Part shown: positions 60,769 through 64,000 of the stretch, piece after piece
How positions within the stretch are numbered: position 1 is the first letter of the stretch
Layout of the letters: each line of letters begins with the position of its first letter
Source: Ideonella sp. WA131b
GTDB taxonomy: Bacteria; Pseudomonadota; Gammaproteobacteria; Burkholderiales; Burkholderiaceae_C
Length of the DNA stretch: 64,000 bases
Direction: 5' to 3'
Assembly (NCBI GenBank): GCA_023657425.1
Contig: JAGTJW010000002.1
Span: 486,431 to 550,430, forward strand
Position numbers and translations under genes: made by a program
The notes under the pieces: model-generated
Databases searched by the model: none
Told to the model about the DNA's origin: nothing
The model's input: the letters and a program-made list of their open reading frames with translations, nothing else

Positions 60769-62982
60769 ATGTCCCGCATCTACTCCCACCGCCGGTCTTC
60801 GTTCGTCCGTTCCGCGCCGCGCCTGTCGCCGCTGAGCGCCTGTCTGGCCGCCGCCCTTGGGGTTCCGCTGGGTGCCGCGGCACAGCAGGCGCCAGCGGCC
60901 AACACCGGCGTCGAGACCATCACCATCACCGCCACCAAGCGCACCGAGACGCTGCAGGCCGTGCCACTGTCGGTGAAGGCGATCACCGGCGACGAACTGG
61001 AGCGTCGCGGTGTGTCCAGCCTCGAAGAGGCGCTGCCGGGCGAGCCCAGCGTGGTGTTCAGCAAGGCGGGCACGCCGCTGTCGCGGAGCGTGGCCATCCG
61101 CGGCGTCTCCGACGGGGCGGCCGTCGGCCTGACGCAGTCCACCGTGGCCATGTACATCGACGACATTCCCACCAGCGTGGTGCAGGGCAACGGCAACATC
61201 GACCTGGGCCTGTTCGACATCGAGAACGTGCTTGTCATCCGCGGCCCACGCTCCACGCTGTATGGCTCGGCATCGCTGGGCGGCACCATCAAGATCACCA
61301 CCCGCAACCCCAGCCTGAAGGCTATGGAGTCGTACGCGCGGCTGGGACTGTCGAAGACGAACGGCGCAAGCGACTGGAACAACGAGGCCGTGGCGGGCGT
61401 CTCGGTGCCGCTGGTGAAGGACGTCGTGGCCCTAGGCCTGACGGCCTACCGCACCGAGCAGGCCGGCGTGATCGATGCCGGAGCCCTGGGCAAGGATGTC
61501 GACAAGGTGGTCACTAGCGGTGCGCGCATCGCGCTGCTCGCAAAGCCGATCCCGCAGCTCAGCGTGAGTGGCCGCCTCTACCTGCAAGACCTGAAGCAGG
61601 ATTCGTCCTCGGTCTACGACGTCGGCACCGATCTGCAGATCGGCAGCAAGGCCGTGCTCGAGCCGCAGAGCGACAAGCTGCAGGCCGCCAACCTGTCGCT
61701 CACCTACAAGATGCCGGGCTTCGACATCGTGTCGGCCACGTCTTACTTCGACAAGACGGCGCGTTATGTCAGTGACTTGACGGCATCCTTCGGGCCGTTC
61801 AACGGCGCCTTCGGATTGCCCGCCGACACGAAGTGGGTGCTCTTCGGCGGATTCGACTCGCGGGTCGCTGCCCAGGAACTGCGGCTGGTGTCGTCCGAGG
61901 TCAACACGGGGCTCACGTGGTCGGCAGGCGCTTTTTGGTCGAACGAAAAGACGAAGAACTTTGCTGACACACCCGTGCCCTTCCTGGGCAACGCGTTCGG
62001 CAGCAACACCATGGTCGACCGCACCCAGACAGCACTGTTCGGAGAGCTCGGCTACAAGTTCGCGAATGGCGTAGCCGTGAATGCCGGCCTGCGGCGCACG
62101 AGCTACAAAAGCGATGACCAGGTGAACCTGACGCAGTTCGGCGCGACCACGGTGAACAACTCCGTGATCAAGGAAACGCCGACGACGCCGCACATCTCGC
62201 TGAGCTGGAGCGACACGCGCAGCACCTACTACGTGCAGGCATCCAAGGGATTCCGGCTGGGCAAGACCAACTTCCCGCTGGCCATTCCGCCCGGCGTCAC
62301 CTTCGTCGTGCCGCCGTTCGCCACATCGGACAGCCTGTGGACTTATGAAGCCGGCGCCAAGCTCTCGCTGGCCGACAACCGCGTCAACCTCAACGCGGCG
62401 GTGTACCAGACGAAGTGGAAGAACCCGCAGCTGACACTTGCTTCGCCGCCCGCGGTGGGTGGCTTCACCTATGTCGATTCGCTGGGCCGCCTGAACCCGG
62501 GCGCTTCGGTGGACGTGCAGGGCTTCGAGATCGAGGTGGTGGCGCGGCCCTCGTCTAACCTGCGTCTCTCAGCCGGCGTGGGCTACACCGACAGCACCTT
62601 CAGCCAGAACGTCGTGGGCCTGGACTCCACCGGCGGCGTGACGCCGGGCGGCACGCGCAGCGCCGGCATCCCGCGCGTCACGGCCAACGGCTCTGTGCGC
62701 TATGACTTCGACGTGGCGGGGCGGCCCGCCAACCTGGGCTTCAACCTGCAGCATGTCGGCGGTTACCAGAGCAGCTACACGCCGGCCACCAGGCGCACGC
62801 TGGGCGATTACACGGCCATGGACCTTCGTTTCGGCGTGGACATCGGCGATCTGACGCTGACGGCCTTCGTGAACAACCTCACCGACGAGCGGCCGCTGCT
62901 GTCGTCCACTCTGTTCGGGCCGGAGACGGTGTCGACGCTGCGGCCGCGCACGATTGGCGTGGTGGGCACCTACCGGTTCTGA
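60769..62982 (+). CDS. TonB-dependent outer-membrane receptor
   Basis: 737 residues with a signal peptide (about 1-40, ending GVPLGAAAQQ). The plug domain begins after VETITITATKRTETLQAVPLSVK (TonB-box-like) and includes SSLEEALPGEPSV, VAIRGVSDGAAVG and ENVLVIRGPRSTLYGSASLGGTI. The beta-barrel ends with the typical LRPRTIGVVGTYRF and C-terminal Phe. It belongs to the broad receptor type common in organic-compound degradation clusters rather than to classical siderophore receptors. Divergent from the catabolic operon. Confidence 0.94.
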   Translation: MSRIYSHRRSSFVRSAPRLSPLSACLAAALGVPLGAAAQQAPAANTGVETITITATKRTETLQAVPLSVKAITGDELERRGVSSLEEALPGEPSVVFSKAGTPLSRSVAIRGVSDGAAVGLTQSTVAMYIDDIPTSVVQGNGNIDLGLFDIENVLVIRGPRSTLYGSASLGGTIKITTRNPSLKAMESYARLGLSKTNGASDWNNEAVAGVSVPLVKDVVALGLTAYRTEQAGVIDAGALGKDVDKVVTSGARIALLAKPIPQLSVSGRLYLQDLKQDSSSVYDVGTDLQIGSKAVLEPQSDKLQAANLSLTYKMPGFDIVSATSYFDKTARYVSDLTASFGPFNGAFGLPADTKWVLFGGFDSRVAAQELRLVSSEVNTGLTWSAGAFWSNEKTKNFADTPVPFLGNAFGSNTMVDRTQTALFGELGYKFANGVAVNAGLRRTSYKSDDQVNLTQFGATTVNNSVIKETPTTPHISLSWSDTRSTYYVQASKGFRLGKTNFPLAIPPGVTFVVPPFATSDSLWTYEAGAKLSLADNRVNLNAAVYQTKWKNPQLTLASPPAVGGFTYVDSLGRLNPGASVDVQGFEIEVVARPSSNLRLSAGVGYTDSTFSQNVVGLDSTGGVTPGGTRSAGIPRVTANGSVRYDFDVAGRPANLGFNLQHVGGYQSSYTPATRRTLGDYTAMDLRFGVDIGDLTLTAFVNNLTDERPLLSSTLFGPETVSTLRPRTIGVVGTYRF

Positions 62983-63030
62983 AGCGGCGATCGGGACGCC
63001 ATGCGGGCGGCACGGCTTAGTATGCAGGTG

Positions 63031-63708
63031 ATGAGCGACCACGACCGCCCCGAACCCATCGACGACGTAGCCGACGACGGCCACTCACGCGTGAGCCACC
63101 TGCGCCACACGCTGGCGCGGCGGCTGCGCACCCACCGCATGCACCAGCACATGACGGCCTCGGCGCTGGCGCAGACCGTGGGCATCAGCAAGGCCATGCT
63201 CTCCAAGATCGAAAGCGCCGAGCGCATGCCCTCGGTGCCGGTGCTGCTGTTGCTGGCCGAGGGGCTAGGCATCGAGCTGTCCGACCTGTTCGGCGGTCCA
63301 GCGGCATCGATGGAGCCCGAACTGGTGAGCCGTGGGCAGGAGCCGGTGTTGCCGGGCGGCGACCTGCACGACGGCGTGCAGATCACCCTGCTGGGCTCTA
63401 TGGAGCTGCCGGGCATGCAGATCCGGCTGCTGCGAATGCTTGCCGCGCCCGGTTGCCGTTTCCCGAAGCCCGTGCAGTTCGATGGCTTCTGGATCGACCA
63501 CGTGATCCACGGCGAGTTGATCATGCAGATCGGGGAGCGGCGCTACCACCTGCGGCCGGGCGACTCGCTGACCTACCGCGGCGAGGTGCCGCACGAGATG
63601 GTCGACCTGCCCGCCGGGCCGCTGGAGGTGCTGGCGGTGGAGGGCTGGCTCACCTCGACGGGCATGAACCCGGGGCAGTTGGGCAAGGGCACGCGCGGCA
63701 TCCCCTGA
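63031..63708 (+). CDS. XRE-cupin transcriptional regulator
   Basis: 225 residues from ATG 63031 (MSDHDRPEPIDDVADDG). N-terminal helix-turn-helix (MTASALAQTVGISKAMLSKIESAERMPSV) and C-terminal cupin (HVIHGELIMQIGERRYHLRPGDSL, then GEVPHEMVDLPAG) for effector binding. An upstream in-frame ATG at 63001 would add ten residues. It follows the TonB receptor gene by 48 bp and is the obvious local regulator of the module. Confidence 0.9.
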   Translation: MSDHDRPEPIDDVADDGHSRVSHLRHTLARRLRTHRMHQHMTASALAQTVGISKAMLSKIESAERMPSVPVLLLLAEGLGIELSDLFGGPAASMEPELVSRGQEPVLPGGDLHDGVQITLLGSMELPGMQIRLLRMLAAPGCRFPKPVQFDGFWIDHVIHGELIMQIGERRYHLRPGDSLTYRGEVPHEMVDLPAGPLEVLAVEGWLTSTGMNPGQLGKGTRGIP

Positions 63709-63772
63709 GGTCCTGCTGCCTGGGTCCGTACACCTGTTGGCCCTGGCTTGAGCCAGACAAGGCCGATGCCCG

Positions 63773-64000
63773 TCAGCCCGTCGCGGCGAACGCAGCCACG
63801 GCCTCGTCGAGATCGGCGTCGGTATGCGCCGCACTGAGCTGGGTGCGGATGCGCGCCCAGCCCCGCGGCACCACCGGGTAGGAAAACGCCACCGCGTGCA
63901 CGCCGGCGTGGTGCAGCTGCTGCGCCAGCGACTTGGCGGTGTGCTCGTCGCCCAGCATCACCGGCACGATGGGGTGGCCGCTGCCGATGAGCGTGTGGCC
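63773..64000 (-). CDS. kbl: Glycine C-acetyltransferase / 2-amino-3-ketobutyrate CoA ligase, C-terminal part
   Basis: The gene continues past the window end. The visible 75 residues begin GHTLIGSGHPIVPVMLGDE, followed by HHAGVHAVAFSYPVVPRGWARIRTQLSA and an end AHTDADLDEAVAAFAATG. This is the closing domain of KBL, which converts 2-amino-3-ketobutyrate and CoA to glycine and acetyl-CoA in threonine degradation. The RIRxQxSAAHT motif is characteristic of the alpha-oxoamine synthase family. The PLP Lys lies outside the window. Confidence 0.88.
   Translation of the reverse strand, partial: GHTLIGSGHPIVPVMLGDEHTAKSLAQQLHHAGVHAVAFSYPVVPRGWARIRTQLSAAHTDADLDEAVAAFAATG

Overview
The window looks like chromosome of a high-GC betaproteobacterium, most likely Burkholderiales (Rubrivivax/Leptothrix/Comamonadaceae-like). 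The reasons are the very high GC and GC3, two Bug/TctC-type periplasmic binding proteins, the ntrB-ntrC-glnA block with a DUF4124-like neighbour, an EI24 membrane protein and a DUF898/M48 pair. This placement is inference from gene content; no rRNA or tRNA gene is visible.

Positions 1-21.8 kb are core-like: a thiolase end, folA, a PknB-type kinase with a frame break, xthA, ntrC-ntrB, glnA with a recognisable sigma-54 promoter and NtrC-type site, a CinA-like protein, EI24, AIM24/TIGR00266, ETF-ubiquinone oxidoreductase, a Bug protein/CoA-transferase/lyase-remnant cluster, a second Bug protein, a phosphotransferase, and a broken DUF898-M48 locus.

Positions 21.9-43.7 kb are a composite accessory region. 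A first block (about 8.5 kb) lies between two imperfect 59/60-bp direct repeats (21890 and 30431) next to a truncated tyrosine-integrase gene. It carries an ImmA-like pair, an orphan XRE antitoxin, a GNAT/DUF1778 toxin-antitoxin pair, a frame-broken SEC-C-like gene, a UPF0158 gene and a large 2OG-Fe(II) oxygenase. A second block (30.5-43.7 kb) holds a zinc-ribbon/HEPN-like protein, a 44-residue microprotein and, most interestingly, a tightly coupled minus-strand operon running from 39.17 to 32.16 kb. Its genes are a ParM/PRTRC-D-like actin, a small StbB/ParR-like protein, a CFI-box protein, a membrane-anchored Cas4-like nuclease, an XRE antitoxin and an AbiEii-like nucleotidyltransferase toxin. 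The junctions are ATGA overlaps or gaps of 1-7 nt. The small second gene is split by a 3.4-kb IS21-family element with two passenger genes; removing the element restores one reading frame exactly. The Cas4/RecB motif set appears to be divided between the CFI-box protein and the membrane-anchored protein. A 1.96-kb IS1634-like element with a 6-bp target duplication and an intact tyrosine recombinase close the block.

Positions 43.9-60.5 kb hold 16 co-directional minus-strand genes: MFS transporter, two BAAT-family acyl hydrolases/transferases, amidohydrolase, VOC protein, esterase, cysteine-synthase-like enzyme, an ABC transporter of the NitT/TauT type, MDR dehydrogenase, two hotdog thioesterases, an acyl-CoA ligase and an M55 D-aminopeptidase. 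A TonB-dependent receptor and an XRE-cupin regulator run divergently. Together they look like an uptake and degradation module for an amide- or ester-linked organic compound; the substrate is unknown. The window ends inside a kbl-like gene.

Several core-like genes carry single-base frame breaks (about 2.54, 20.6, 20.82 and 26.8 kb). Sequencing error and real decay cannot be separated from the sequence alone.
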